Shown here in pieces: positions 8,623-16,589 of a stretch of DNA of 64,000 nucleotides. Location of the stretch: contig CAIZFE010000100.1 of assembly GCA_903932145.1 (NCBI GenBank), positions 1 through 64,000 on the forward strand, written 5' to 3'. Position 1 is the first letter of the stretch, and each line of letters opens with the position of its first letter. A program made the position numbers and the translations under genes. This stretch comes from an uncultured Rhodopila sp. Its GTDB lineage: Bacteria; Pseudomonadota; Alphaproteobacteria; Acetobacterales; Acetobacteraceae. The notes below the pieces were generated by a model. The model made no database searches and was not told the DNA's origin. It was given only the letters and a program-made list of their open reading frames with translations.

Positions 8623-9527
8623 TGTCCGAGGATTGTTCCGGCCTGGACAGCGTGCCCCCGCAGAAAGGCGTCTGCGTCGAGCGCCCCGCGGCCCGGAAGC
8701 TGGATCCTTGTCAGCCTGATGGCATCAAGGCCACAGGCAACGGTCAGGTTCGGTCCCAACACAGTCCCGGGCGCCCCGGCGCCATCAGCCAGTTTTGCGG
8801 CGAGGATCTTTAACGTGATGCCAGCCAAAGTCGTGAACGTCCCCGGCCAAGGATCAAATGCCCGGATTTGGCGGTCAATGACCTCGGCCGGCCTGGTCCA
8901 ATCGATCCGGCCATCCTCACGGGATAATTTCGGCGCGTAGGTTGCGTCGGCTTCGACCTGCGGCACAGGTGCGGACGGCGATGCAACCGCCGCCAGGATC
9001 AATTTCGCACCGATAGCCGCCAACGTGTCGTGCAGCAGGGCGGTGGTGGTTTCCGGCGTGATCGGCACACTCTCACGCAGCAGCATCGGACCGGTATCGA
9101 GCCCCGCTTCCATCTGCATGATGGTAATGCCGGTTTCAGCGTCGCCCGCATAAATGGAGGCCTGGATCGGCGCCGCCCCCCGCCACCTTGGCAGTAAGCT
9201 GGCGTGGATGTTCAGACAGCCGCGCTGCGGGGCATCCAACATCGCTTGCGGCAGAATAAGTCCGTACGCCGCGACGACAACCACATCCAGATCAAGCGCG
9301 GCAAAATCGCTTTGCGCCTGTAGGTCTGTCCTCAGCCGAACGGGACTCCGCACCGGCAAACCCAGTGCGTCGGCCGCGACATTCACCGGGCATCGGCGGA
9401 TCGCCTGCCCCCGTCCGGCGGGCCGGGCTGGCTGGCAATAGACCGCTGCGATTGTGTGGCCCGCGCGATGCAGCGCCTGCAACGCCGGCACGGCGAAGTG
9501 CGGGCTGCCCATGAAAGCGATACGCAT
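8619..9527 (-). CDS. fmt: methionyl-tRNA formyltransferase
   Basis: Fmt formylates initiator Met-tRNA using 10-formyltetrahydrofolate. At 302 residues it has MRIAFMGSPHFAVPAL at the N-terminus, the folate and catalytic region LNIHASLLPRWRGAAPIQ (Asn and His of the active site) and AGLDTGPMLL (active-site Asp). The C-terminal tRNA-binding domain has KLSREDGRIDW and IRAFDPWPGTF. It lies 4 bases after def and overlaps truA, so initiation-tRNA formylation and N-terminal deformylation are transcribed together. Confidence 0.97.
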   Translation of the reverse strand: MRIAFMGSPHFAVPALQALHRAGHTIAAVYCQPARPAGRGQAIRRCPVNVAADALGLPVRSPVRLRTDLQAQSDFAALDLDVVVVAAYGLILPQAMLDAPQRGCLNIHASLLPRWRGAAPIQASIYAGDAETGITIMQMEAGLDTGPMLLRESVPITPETTTALLHDTLAAIGAKLILAAVASPSAPVPQVEADATYAPKLSREDGRIDWTRPAEVIDRQIRAFDPWPGTFTTLAGITLKILAAKLADGAGAPGTVLGPNLTVACGLDAIRLTRIQLPGRGALDADAFLRGHAVQAGTILGQ

Positions 9528-9531
9528 GGCC

Positions 9532-10086
9532 TTAACGGGACCGCTCGTCTTGCTTGGCCCGTTGTTCCTTGGCGAGGCGCCGCATGATCATATTGCGCTT
9601 CAGCGTGGACAGATGATCGACGAACAGAACCCCGTCCAGATGGTCGATCTCGTGCTGCAAGCAGGCAGATAGCAGCCCATCGGCCTCAATTTCGCGCTTG
9701 GCGCCGGTTTCGTCGAGGTAGCGGACCTTGACCCGAGCGGGGCGGGTGATCTCGGCATATTGGCCGGGCAGGGACAGGCAGCCTTCTTCCCTCGCCGCAA
9801 GTTCCTCGCTGGAAGCGACGATTTCCGGATTGATCAGGCTGTAGGGCTGCTTCTTATCCTTCGGCATCAGGTCGATAACGACCAGGCGGAGGCTGTGACT
9901 GATCTGCGGTGCGGCCAACCCGATGCCCGGCGCGTCATACATGGTGGCGAACATGCGGGGGATCAGGTCGCGCACGAGGTCCGAGTCGGTCGGCTTCACC
10001 GGTCGGGCGCGCGTTTTCAGGATCTGATTCGGTGCGATCAGGATCGGCAGCATGCCGATGGAGGTGGACAATGTGGTGTTGCTCAT
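9532..10086 (-). CDS. def: peptide deformylase
   Basis: This metalloenzyme removes the N-formyl group from nascent proteins. All three signature motifs are intact: motif 1 GIGLAAPQ, motif 2 EGCLSLPG (metal Cys) and motif 3 QHEIDHLDG (HEXXH, two metal His and the catalytic Glu). ATG 10086 gives 184 residues. An upstream in-frame extension lacks a ribosome site and is not family-like. It is the first gene of the def-fmt-truA operon and is divergent from hsp20 across about 180 bases. Confidence 0.96.
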   Translation of the reverse strand: MSNTTLSTSIGMLPILIAPNQILKTRARPVKPTDSDLVRDLIPRMFATMYDAPGIGLAAPQISHSLRLVVIDLMPKDKKQPYSLINPEIVASSEELAAREEGCLSLPGQYAEITRPARVKVRYLDETGAKREIEADGLLSACLQHEIDHLDGVLFVDHLSTLKRNMIMRRLAKEQRAKQDERSR

Positions 10087-10215
10087 GGTTCCGCTGCATC
10101 TAGCTGTGCGATGGTCGCCGATCAACACCGACCTTCAACGGTGTCGGCCAGCCGTTTCCTCGGGTCAATATATTCTCCTTGCAAGTCGGCGCATCGATGC
10201 CAAGATGTTCTGGAG

Positions 10216-10267
10216 CCAGGATGCCTAGCCAGGGTCCTGGTATTCGCTTCGCTCGTAGGAGGGGGCC
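10216..10267 (+). promoter_or_regulatory. candidate ROSE-like RNA thermometer in the hsp20 leader
   Basis: Just before the hsp20 ATG the leader contains TCGCT (10249-10253), a CGT loop and AGGA (10257-10260, the ribosome site). This fits the UYGCU-against-AGGA pairing with a bulged G that defines ROSE elements of alphaproteobacterial small heat-shock genes. A second hairpin lies directly upstream: CCAGGA (10216-10221) pairs with TCCTGG (10235-10240), with an inner CCT/AGG stem. Sequence and position are seen, and the thermosensing role is inferred. Confidence 0.55.
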
Positions 10268-10747
10268 ATGTCCACCCGTATGTTTACGTCACCACTATTT
10301 CTTGGATTCGACCACCTTGAGCAAATTCTCGAGCGTGCGTCGAAAACGTCTTCGGACGGATATCCACCGTATAACATCGAGCAGATCAGTCCGACCGGTC
10401 TGCGCATAACCCTGGCGGTCGCCGGGTTTACGATGGATGACCTGCAGATCACGCAGGAGGATAACCAGTTGGTTATCCGGGGACGCCAGACCGACGACAG
10501 TCAGGGGCGGATCTTTCTGCATCGCGGCATCGCGGCGCGGCAATTCCAGCGGTCATTCGTGTTGGCCGAGGGGATCGAGGTCAAAGGTGCGTGGCTGGAT
10601 AACGGCCTGCTTCACATCGATCTGGCCAAGCCACAGCCTGAGGTTCGCGTGAAGACCATTCCGATCACCCGAAACATGTCGGCGACGACGGCCTTGCGTC
10701 CGAATGGCGCCGAGATGGGTTCGGTGGTGGAAAGCAAAGCGGAGTGA
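10268..10747 (+). CDS. Hsp20/IbpA-type small heat-shock protein
   Basis: A 159-residue alpha-crystallin-domain chaperone that should bind unfolding proteins in the cytoplasm. The N-terminal SPLFLGFDHLEQILERA and YPPYNIEQ are typical of the IbpA/HspA class. The alpha-crystallin domain (about 35-130) includes LRITLAVAGF, DDLQIT, QLVIRGRQ, FLHRGIAARQFQRSFVLAEG and GLLHIDLAKP. The ATG follows a strong GGAGGGGG site held in a possible ROSE hairpin. It is followed by a DUF1150 gene, a frequent alphaproteobacterial pairing. Confidence 0.95.
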   Translation: MSTRMFTSPLFLGFDHLEQILERASKTSSDGYPPYNIEQISPTGLRITLAVAGFTMDDLQITQEDNQLVIRGRQTDDSQGRIFLHRGIAARQFQRSFVLAEGIEVKGAWLDNGLLHIDLAKPQPEVRVKTIPITRNMSATTALRPNGAEMGSVVESKAE

Positions 10748-10834
10748 TGCGAAAGCGGCGTCCTTCGGGACCCGTCGAGGAAAGAAATCGACAGCGCTTT
10801 TCAAAGGCTGCCGGGAACGAGGAGTTACAAAACC

Positions 10835-11098
10835 ATGAATATGAATTCAAATGACCAACCCGACGTCACCGCTCCTGTCCAGGAGGTCGTGGCGTTCGAC
10901 GTGAGGCATCTATCGGAGCAACAGCTCGCGGCCCTTGGCGTTTCCCATATCGCCTATGTCAAACCGGTGATGGTGAACGGAATTCCGGGATTCGCGATTC
11001 ACGCGGCCGACGGAACGCCGATGGCGGTCGCCGGTAATCGGGAAGTCGCGCTGGCAGCCGTGGTGCAGCACGAGATGGTAGCGTTTTCGGTTCACTGA
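10835..11098 (+). CDS. DUF1150-family small protein
   Basis: An 87-residue acidic cytoplasmic protein with the DUF1150 core LAALGVSHIAYVKPVMVNG followed by FAIHAADGTPMAVAGNR. The family is characteristically encoded next to small heat-shock genes in alphaproteobacteria, as here (87 bases downstream of hsp20), so heat-linked expression is likely. Its biochemical role is unknown. A good GAGGAG site precedes ATG 10835. A perfect hairpin follows the stop. Confidence 0.9.
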   Translation: MNMNSNDQPDVTAPVQEVVAFDVRHLSEQQLAALGVSHIAYVKPVMVNGIPGFAIHAADGTPMAVAGNREVALAAVVQHEMVAFSVH

Positions 11099-11110
11099 AG
11101 CTGGCTGATC

Positions 11111-11130
11111 CGGGTGGCGCATGCCACCCG
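11111..11130. terminator. hairpin between convergent DUF1150 gene and mscL
   Basis: A perfect 8-bp stem, CGGGTGGC (11111-11118) with GCCACCCG (11123-11130) and a 4-base loop, lies between the two convergent stops. It has no long T-tract. It is placed as expected for a shared terminator. Confidence 0.55.
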
Positions 11131-11138
11131 ATCCGGCG

Positions 11139-11573
11139 TCAGGCCTTCGCTTTCAGCAGGTCGCGGATTTCGCCCAACAGGGCTTCTGATTGCGAGGGAC
11201 CCGCGGGTGCGGCTTCCTTCTTGACCATCAGCTTCGACAGCCCCTTGACCATCCAGAAGATCGCGAAGCTGACGATCAGAAACTGAATAATGGCATTGAT
11301 GAACAAGCCAATATTAAGCGTCGCCGCACCTGCTTTTTGTGCATCGGTCAGGTTGGCATAGTGTTGACCATTCAGCGAATAAAACACGTTCGAGAAATCA
11401 ACGCCGCCGGTCAGCAGGCCGAGTAATGGATTGAAGACGTCCTTCACCAGGCTACCGACGACGCCGGTGAACGCAGCGCCAATAATAACGCCGACCGCCA
11501 AATCGACAACGTTGCCGCGCATGATGAAATCGCGGAATTCGGATATCCAGGTGGGTCGTTTGGGCGCGAGCAT
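11139..11573 (-). CDS. mscL: large-conductance mechanosensitive channel
   Basis: MscL opens under membrane tension to release solutes on hypo-osmotic shock. The 144-residue protein has the N-terminal amphipathic helix and TM1 (FRDFIMRGNVVDLAVGVIIG), the GAAFTGVVGSLVKDVFNPLLG segment, a periplasmic loop, TM2 (FLIVSFAIFWMVKGL) and a charged C-terminal helix. ATG 11573 is chosen because GGAGGAA lies at proper spacing and the start fits the family. An in-frame upstream extension has no family similarity. Confidence 0.95.
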   Translation of the reverse strand: MLAPKRPTWISEFRDFIMRGNVVDLAVGVIIGAAFTGVVGSLVKDVFNPLLGLLTGGVDFSNVFYSLNGQHYANLTDAQKAGAATLNIGLFINAIIQFLIVSFAIFWMVKGLSKLMVKKEAAPAGPSQSEALLGEIRDLLKAKA

Positions 11574-11694
11574 GCCGTTGGTTCCTCCAGAAAAGTGATG
11601 GCTGGCCACCGAGAGCATCATTTTGAAGAGAAATTTATCTTTTGGCGATAACCGCCCGGCCGATGCCGCCTCTGATCGCGCGGGATTGTATGCC

Positions 11695-12438
11695 TCATCC
11701 CGAACCACCGGTCACAAAGCTCTGAACAAGGCTGCCCGCGACGAGGCGCCATCCATCGATCAATACAAAAAAGATCAACTTGAATGGCAGCGAGACCGCG
11801 CTGGGCGGAAGCATCATCATCCCCAGGCTCATCAGCACGCTGGCCACGACAATATCGATGATCAGAAACGGCAGAAAAAGCAGGAACCCCATTTCGAACG
11901 CCCGTCGTAATTCGCCGACAATAAAGGCCGGGACCAGGGCTCGCCACGGAACAGCGGCCGGGTCCGGGGCTGCCGGGAGGTGCCCTAGATCGAGGAAGAA
12001 ACCCAGATCGTCATCCCGGACGTTGTCTGTCATGAATGTGTGAAATGGCTCCATGGCGAGCCGGAGTCCCTCAGTTTCCGAGATGCGGCCTTCTGTCATC
12101 GGCTGAATGCCTGCCGTCCACGCCTGGTTCATCGCCGGTTCCATGACGAAGAACGAGAGGAACAGCGCCAACCCGATCAGGATGACATTGGGCGGCGTGC
12201 CTTGCGTGCCGAGCGCGTTTCGCAGCAGCGACAGCACGATCACAATCCGCGTAAACGCTGTGGTCATCACCAGCAGGCTCGGTGCCAACGACAGCACGGT
12301 TACAAGCGCCGTGAGTTGGACAATCCGAGCGGTGGCGCCTGCCTGACCGGCGGCGCCGAGGTCGATGTTGACGGATTGAGCGCCTCCGACAGCGGGGACC
12401 AGCATGAAGGCCAAGACTGCCCATGGAAATATCTTCAT
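11695..12438 (-). CDS. fliP: flagellar type III export protein FliP
   Basis: FliP forms, with FliQ and FliR, the core of the flagellar export gate in the inner membrane. The 247-residue protein has a signal peptide (about 1-20) and a hydrophobic segment with LLVMTTAFTRIVIVLSLLRN. Signature blocks TPPNVILIGLALFLSFFVM and MGFLLFLPFLIIDIVVASVL are followed by MGMMMLPP-like and PFKLIFFVLIDGW. ATG 12438 overlaps the fliO stop. The fliO-fliP pair is divergent from the flgB operon, so gate genes are on both strands. Confidence 0.95.
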   Translation of the reverse strand: MKIFPWAVLAFMLVPAVGGAQSVNIDLGAAGQAGATARIVQLTALVTVLSLAPSLLVMTTAFTRIVIVLSLLRNALGTQGTPPNVILIGLALFLSFFVMEPAMNQAWTAGIQPMTEGRISETEGLRLAMEPFHTFMTDNVRDDDLGFFLDLGHLPAAPDPAAVPWRALVPAFIVGELRRAFEMGFLLFLPFLIIDIVVASVLMSLGMMMLPPSAVSLPFKLIFFVLIDGWRLVAGSLVQSFVTGGSG

Positions 12439-12689
12439 GGGTCCTGCATCCAGCCGATAACGACGTCTTGCCCGCCACCTGTCAGCAAAATGACCTGCCG
12501 CTCTCCGCATTGCACGAGGTGAATGCGGCGGCGCGGATCAAGGGCAATGGATTCGCGTAAGATCAGCGTCCGTCCGGGGCGCGGCTGTGTTCGCCACAGG
12601 CTGAACTGGAACAGTCGGGTCGCCGTGCCGATCAGTGCGAGAACGCCGATCAGTGAACCGAGGACGAGTAACGCGGGCTGGGCATTCAT
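12435..12689 (-). CDS. fliO: flagellar biosynthesis protein FliO (short)
   Basis: An 84-residue single-pass membrane protein. A hydrophobic helix (about 5-24, LLVLGSLIGVLALIGTATRL) is followed by the cytoplasmic FliO domain, with LILRESIALDPRRRIHLVQC and QVILLTGGGQDVVIGW. FliO is an assembly factor that stabilises FliP, and it overlaps fliP here by 4 bases. ATG 12689 is preferred over the upstream TTG. The short length is usual for alphaproteobacterial FliO. Confidence 0.88.
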   Translation of the reverse strand: MNAQPALLVLGSLIGVLALIGTATRLFQFSLWRTQPRPGRTLILRESIALDPRRRIHLVQCGERQVILLTGGGQDVVIGWMQDP

Positions 12690-13016
12690 GCGGCCCGCCA
12701 ATGATTCTCATTCTGGTGTAGTGGGACGCATAAACCGCTCTCGTCATGGCAGGCGAAGGCCTGCCATCCACGCCTTTGCTGGTCCGGGACCCCGAAAGAT
12801 GTGGGTGGCGGGTGTTCTCCGGCCCTGGCGATGAGACTCACTGCCCGCATTTTGCCAAAGCGAGCACGGCTGTCGGCCCACAAACAGGGGCGCGGCGTTA
12901 CTGTGATCTTGGCAATAGCATTCGTTCGCATGCAGCCATTTGACAGCAAGAAGATTAAGAAATTCTTAACGGGATTTCTGAACGCCTTGTTAACTTTTCT
13001 CCGTCATATTGGAAAA
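12690..13016. other. divergent flagellar intergenic region
   Basis: This 327-base region separates fliO (leftward) from flgB (rightward) and must contain promoters for both. It carries one palindromic doublet (12744-12835). A more A/T-rich stretch just before flgB (about 12945-13016) is the likely promoter area. I cannot assign a definite -24/-12 or sigma-28 box. Confidence 0.5.
12744..12835. repeat. REP/BIME-like palindromic doublet, copy A (one arm degenerate)
   Basis: The left unit is a perfect hairpin: GGCAGGC (12748-12754), loop GAAG, GCCTGCC (12759-12765), followed by ATCCACGCCTT. The inverted right unit (about 12801-12835, GTGGGTGGCGGG...) is recognisably the same arm but degraded. 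The arrangement TCATGG-hairpin-ATCCACG...GTGG-hairpin matches copy B at 51667-51752. It sits between two divergent operons. Confidence 0.75.
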
Positions 13017-13409
13017 ATGGACCCGACCCAAATTGGTTTGTTCGATCTGGCGGCTAAACGTCTGGCCTGGACCGCTCAGCGTCAGAGCGTGCTGGCAGCG
13101 AATATCGCGAACGCCAATACACCGGCGTTTCAAGCCCGCGATATCCAATCGTTTGATCGTCTTCTATCGGGGACAGGGGCGGTTGAGCCGGTGCAAACGC
13201 AACCCGGGCACATGAGTGGAACCGCCTCCACCGGGCTGTCGTCGCTGCTGACCGATTCGGCGAAAGCGCGCGCCCTCGACGGCAACACCGTGTCGCTGGA
13301 TGAGCAACTGACGAAAGTCGCCGATACCGAAACCACGCAGGCTTTGGTCACTACGATTTGGAAAAAATACATGGGGATGTTCAGTATGGCTATCGGCAAG
13401 TCGAGCTAG
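13017..13409 (+). CDS. flgB: flagellar basal-body rod protein FlgB
   Basis: FlgB is a proximal rod component assembled across the periplasm. The 130-residue length is normal. The N-terminal helix carries LFDLAAKRLAWTAQRQSVLA and the rod signature NIANANTPAF. The C-terminal part has TVSLDEQLTKVADTETTQA. ATG 13017 follows GGAAAA and an A/T-rich region. It is the first gene of the flgBC-fliEQR-flhB operon, 2 bases before flgC. Confidence 0.95.
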   Translation: MDPTQIGLFDLAAKRLAWTAQRQSVLAANIANANTPAFQARDIQSFDRLLSGTGAVEPVQTQPGHMSGTASTGLSSLLTDSAKARALDGNTVSLDEQLTKVADTETTQALVTTIWKKYMGMFSMAIGKSS

Positions 13410-13411
13410 AA

Positions 13412-13825
13412 ATGGCAGGCGATCTGCACCAGACGCTGCATGTGTCCGCGACGGGAATGGATGCGCAAACCGCACGGCTGCGCGTAATCGCGCAGAACAT
13501 CGCCAACCAGGACACCACGGGATCGTCACCGGGTTCCGATCCCTATCGGCGCCAGACGATCGCGTTCGAAAGTGTGATGAACCAAACGGAGGGTGTGCAG
13601 ACCGTACAGGTCAAAAACATCGGCACCGACAAAAGCGATCTGCCGCTGCGTTACGACCCGGCCAATCCGGCCGCCAATCAGCAGGGCTACGTCAAGCTGC
13701 CAAACGTCAACAGCTTCGTTGAAGTGATGGATATGAAGGAGGCGGAGCGCTCCTATAGCGCCAACCTGGCCGTCATGCAGGCAACGCGCGGCATGCTGAA
13801 TAAAACGATCGAGCTTCTGAAATGA
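13412..13825 (+). CDS. flgC: flagellar basal-body rod protein FlgC
   Basis: A 137-residue proximal rod subunit with the N-terminal rod motif (TARLRVIAQNIANQDTTG), a central variable part with PYRRQTIAF, and the C-terminal VKLPNVNSFVEVMDMKEAER...NLAVMQATRGMLNKTIELLK typical of FlgC. ATG 13412 lies just after the flgB stop. The gene overlaps fliE by ATGA. Confidence 0.95.
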   Translation: MAGDLHQTLHVSATGMDAQTARLRVIAQNIANQDTTGSSPGSDPYRRQTIAFESVMNQTEGVQTVQVKNIGTDKSDLPLRYDPANPAANQQGYVKLPNVNSFVEVMDMKEAERSYSANLAVMQATRGMLNKTIELLK

Positions 13826-14154
13826 CGACCATCCCGAGCATCGTCATTACTCCGTCCGCGGCGGCGGAGGCCTATGGTCGAATTGCTCGCGCCGGCCCCT
13901 CTGCCGGCCCCTCTGCCGCCCCCTCTGCCGCTGCACCACAAAACTTTGGCGCGGCGATCGACCAGGCGCTCGGCCAAGCCGTTGAAACAGGGCATATGGC
14001 CGACGATCAGGCCATGAAGGCGATCAGTGGCGGCGGCAATCTGACGGATGTCGTGACCGCGCTTTCGCATGCGGAAATGACCTTGCAAACCGCGACGGCC
14101 ATCCGCGACCGCGTCGTGCAAGCATACCAGGATATTATGAAGATGCCGATCTGA
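13822..14154 (+). CDS. fliE: flagellar hook-basal body protein FliE
   Basis: FliE links the MS ring or export gate to the rod. The 110-residue protein has the expected C-terminal part: FGAAIDQALGQAVETG, then VVTALSHAEMTLQTATAIRDRVVQAYQDIMKMPI. A small insertion near residues 26-38 (GPSAGPSAAPSAAAP) is encoded by nearly identical 12-base units (13897-13935), so it arose by local duplication. It is translationally coupled to flgC. Confidence 0.93.
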   Translation: MTTIPSIVITPSAAAEAYGRIARAGPSAGPSAAPSAAAPQNFGAAIDQALGQAVETGHMADDQAMKAISGGGNLTDVVTALSHAEMTLQTATAIRDRVVQAYQDIMKMPI

Positions 14155-14157
14155 ACC

Positions 14158-14430
14158 ATGAGCGAGACCGATATCGCCGCCGTTATTCATGACACGCTGA
14201 CGGTGACAATGAAGCTTGGCTTCCCAATACTCGGCGTCGCACTCGTGGTTGGGCTGCTGATTTCGTTCGTTCAGGCCATCACCCAGATCAACGAGGCCAC
14301 GCTCGCGTTCCTGCCCAAGGTGGTGGCGATCGGCATCGCGCTGATGATTCTGGGTCCCTACATGTCGGCAACCCTGGCGGGATTCACCCATCGGGTGCTC
14401 GACCGCATTGTCGCCATCGGTGGGTCATGA
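14158..14430 (+). CDS. fliQ: flagellar export gate protein FliQ
   Basis: A 90-residue protein with two transmembrane helices and the family pattern: an N-terminal region, then FPILGVALVVGLLISFVQAITQINEATLAFLPK and a second helix with IALMILGPYM. Four FliQ copies join FliP5 and FliR1 in the export gate. It overlaps fliR by ATGA. Confidence 0.95.
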   Translation: MSETDIAAVIHDTLTVTMKLGFPILGVALVVGLLISFVQAITQINEATLAFLPKVVAIGIALMILGPYMSATLAGFTHRVLDRIVAIGGS

Positions 14431-15197
14431 CGGCGTCGATCGCCGAACTGTTGACCTGGGCACCAGCCTTCGCACTCGTGCTGGCGAGAGTCGGGGCGGC
14501 GATGGCTTTACTGCCGGGCGTCGGGGAGGCCGATGCGCCCGCCGTCATGCGGATCGGGCTGGCCCTCAGCGTCACCGTGCTGCTGCTGCCGGAACTGCAA
14601 CCGATGATGCCGCCGGTCCCTGTAGCCGGATTGAGCATGGGACTGATGATCGCCAGCGAAGTTGTCACCGGGTTTTGGTTCGGCTGGGTCGCGCGCTTGA
14701 TTGTTCTGGCGCTGCCGGTGGGCGCACAGTTCATCGGCTATCTGATTGGCCTGTCCAGCGTCTTGCAGCCCGACCCCGAATTGGGTACGCAATCCGGCGT
14801 TCTGGGCAAATTGTTTGAATTGGCCGCGCCGGTCCTGATCCTGCTGTCGGGATTATACCGGCTCCCGCTGAGCGCACTGGTTGGATTGTTCGAACTGATC
14901 CCTCCGGGCCACATCCTACCGGCAGCCGACAGCACCGAGATCGCGATCAGGGCTGTTGGCACTGGCTTCAGCCTCGCCCTGCAGCTTGCATCGCCGTTCG
15001 TGGTGCTCGCCATTGTCTGGCATGTGGCGATCGGTCAGTTCGCGCGTATCGCGTCCCGAATGCAGATCTATTTCGTATCGATGCCCGGGCAGATCATGAC
15101 CGGATTGGCGTTGCTGACGATTACCGCGAGCGGCATCCTTCTGGCCTGGCGGGACAGCGCACAGTCGTTTCTCGCGACCTTGCCCGGCGGTGGTTGA
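14427..15197 (+). CDS. fliR: flagellar export gate protein FliR
   Basis: A 256-residue polytopic membrane protein. Hydrophobic helices span most of the length, with family blocks FALVLARVGAAMALLPGVG, GFWFGWVARLIVLALPVGAQ, GYLIGLSSVLQPDP and the C-terminal SRMQIYFVSMPGQIMTGLALL. It completes the FliP-Q-R gate in the inner membrane. It is coupled to fliQ and precedes flhB by 3 bases. Confidence 0.95.
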   Translation: MTASIAELLTWAPAFALVLARVGAAMALLPGVGEADAPAVMRIGLALSVTVLLLPELQPMMPPVPVAGLSMGLMIASEVVTGFWFGWVARLIVLALPVGAQFIGYLIGLSSVLQPDPELGTQSGVLGKLFELAAPVLILLSGLYRLPLSALVGLFELIPPGHILPAADSTEIAIRAVGTGFSLALQLASPFVVLAIVWHVAIGQFARIASRMQIYFVSMPGQIMTGLALLTITASGILLAWRDSAQSFLATLPGGG

Positions 15198-15200
15198 TCG

Positions 15201-16271
15201 ATGGCGGGCGGCGACCAATCCAGCGAAGACAGGACTGAGACCGCGACTGCCCGCCACCTCGATCAGGCGCGGGATGAGGGACAGGTTCCGGTGTCGCGAG
15301 AGGCGGCATCTTTTGCCACCCTGGCACTCGTGGTGTTCGTTCTGTACTTCCAATCGCATGCCATGGTGCAGCGTGTGCTGCCTGACATGGTCGCATTTCT
15401 CTCCCGGTCGGGCGAGGCTTACATGCTGGGTTCGAGCCAGCTTCGACCCGCCTCGCTCCGGGTGCTGGGCGCCATTGCGCCGGTTCTGGTGGCCGCCATG
15501 GTCGCCGGGGCGGCGGCGGTATTGTTGCAGACCAATTTTCTGCTCCACCTTGGAAGCCTACAGCCCAGATTTTCACGGGTCAGCCCGGCGGCCGGTCTGA
15601 AGCGCGTATTCGGCTTCAACGGCATGGTGGAGGTACTGAAATCCCTGCTCAAGCTGGGACTGCTGGCAGCGATCATGTGGTTCGTAAGCCGAGGTGACTG
15701 GCCGCAATTCGTGAGCTTGCCGTGGCAGGACCCGCACCGGTTGTTGCCCGCGATTGTGCGGCCGGTGTCGCACGTGCTCATCGCCGGCCTGTGGACGCAG
15801 GCGATCGTCGCTGGCGGAGACCTGATGTGGGTACGCTTTCGTCACGCCCGCGACCTGCGGATGAGCAAGCAGGATATCCGCGACGAAATGAAGGAGACCG
15901 AGGGTAACCCGCATATAAAGGCGCGTATTCGGCGTATCCGGGTCATGCGGGCCCGTCAGCGCATGATGGCCAAAGTACCCAAGGCAACTGTGGTCGTCAC
16001 CAATCCGACGCATTACGCGGTCGCGCTCGCCTATGAACGCGTCAACAACCCGGCGCCCCGCATCGTGGCCAAGGGAGCTGATTCACTGGCGGCCCGCATA
16101 CGCGAACTGGCGCTTGCCAATGGGGTGCCTGTCATCGCCAATCCGCCGCTCGCGCGGGCACTGCATCGCCTCGATCTCGATACCGAAATTCCGGCCGAGC
16201 ACTTCAAGGCGGTCGCCGAGATTATTGCCTACGTCTGGCGCTTAAAGCGGCCGGGGCGAGCGATTTCGTGA
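15201..16271 (+). CDS. flhB: flagellar export switch protein FlhB
   Basis: FlhB has an N-terminal membrane domain and a cytoplasmic autoprocessing domain that switches export from hook to filament substrates. At 356 residues it has DRTETATARHLDQARDEGQV, four hydrophobic segments, the linker DIRDEMKETEGNPHIKARIR and the self-cleavage motif VVTNPTHYAVAL (NPTH). The usual KGADSLAARIRELA and NPPLARALHRLDLDTEIP follow. It is the last gene of the flagellar operon, with 260 bases before recA. Confidence 0.96.
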   Translation: MAGGDQSSEDRTETATARHLDQARDEGQVPVSREAASFATLALVVFVLYFQSHAMVQRVLPDMVAFLSRSGEAYMLGSSQLRPASLRVLGAIAPVLVAAMVAGAAAVLLQTNFLLHLGSLQPRFSRVSPAAGLKRVFGFNGMVEVLKSLLKLGLLAAIMWFVSRGDWPQFVSLPWQDPHRLLPAIVRPVSHVLIAGLWTQAIVAGGDLMWVRFRHARDLRMSKQDIRDEMKETEGNPHIKARIRRIRVMRARQRMMAKVPKATVVVTNPTHYAVALAYERVNNPAPRIVAKGADSLAARIRELALANGVPVIANPPLARALHRLDLDTEIPAEHFKAVAEIIAYVWRLKRPGRAIS

Positions 16272-16415
16272 TAACATGCAATCGATGGTCAATGGACATT
16301 TTCGAGGTTTGGGCTTTCCCGAATCGGCCGCCAAAGATGATCCTATGCGGTGGTTAGTCTCAAAGCCTCTTCAGGGGGAGGAATGTGCGCGATAAACGGC
16401 AGCTTTATCGTGGTT

Positions 16416-16430
16416 GTTCGCAGAAAGTTC
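16416..16430 (+). promoter_or_regulatory. LexA (SOS) box upstream of recA
   Basis: The sequence GTTC-GCAGAAA-GTTC is an exact direct repeat GTTC-N7-GTTC, the established alphaproteobacterial LexA operator. It lies in the flhB-recA intergenic region and abuts the proposed -35 hexamer, so LexA binding would block RNA polymerase until DNA damage. Confidence 0.9.
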
Positions 16431-16459
16431 TTGCTCTGCGGACAAAACGGAACATTATG
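16431..16459 (+). promoter_or_regulatory. candidate recA promoter
   Basis: TTGCTC (16431-16436) and ATTATG (16454-16459), 17 bases apart, form a reasonable -35/-10 pair immediately downstream of the SOS box. The hexamers are seen. Their use as a promoter is inferred from the operator overlap. Confidence 0.55.
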
Positions 16460-16589
16460 AGCACAAATTTTCGCGGGTAACTGGGATCGCCCGATAAATA
16501 TCCCACACGTATTAGTTGTATATGGACGTCCTATGAGTGTAAAACCCACGACGAAGCCTGCGGTGACCTCAATCCAAGGAAGTGGCGGT

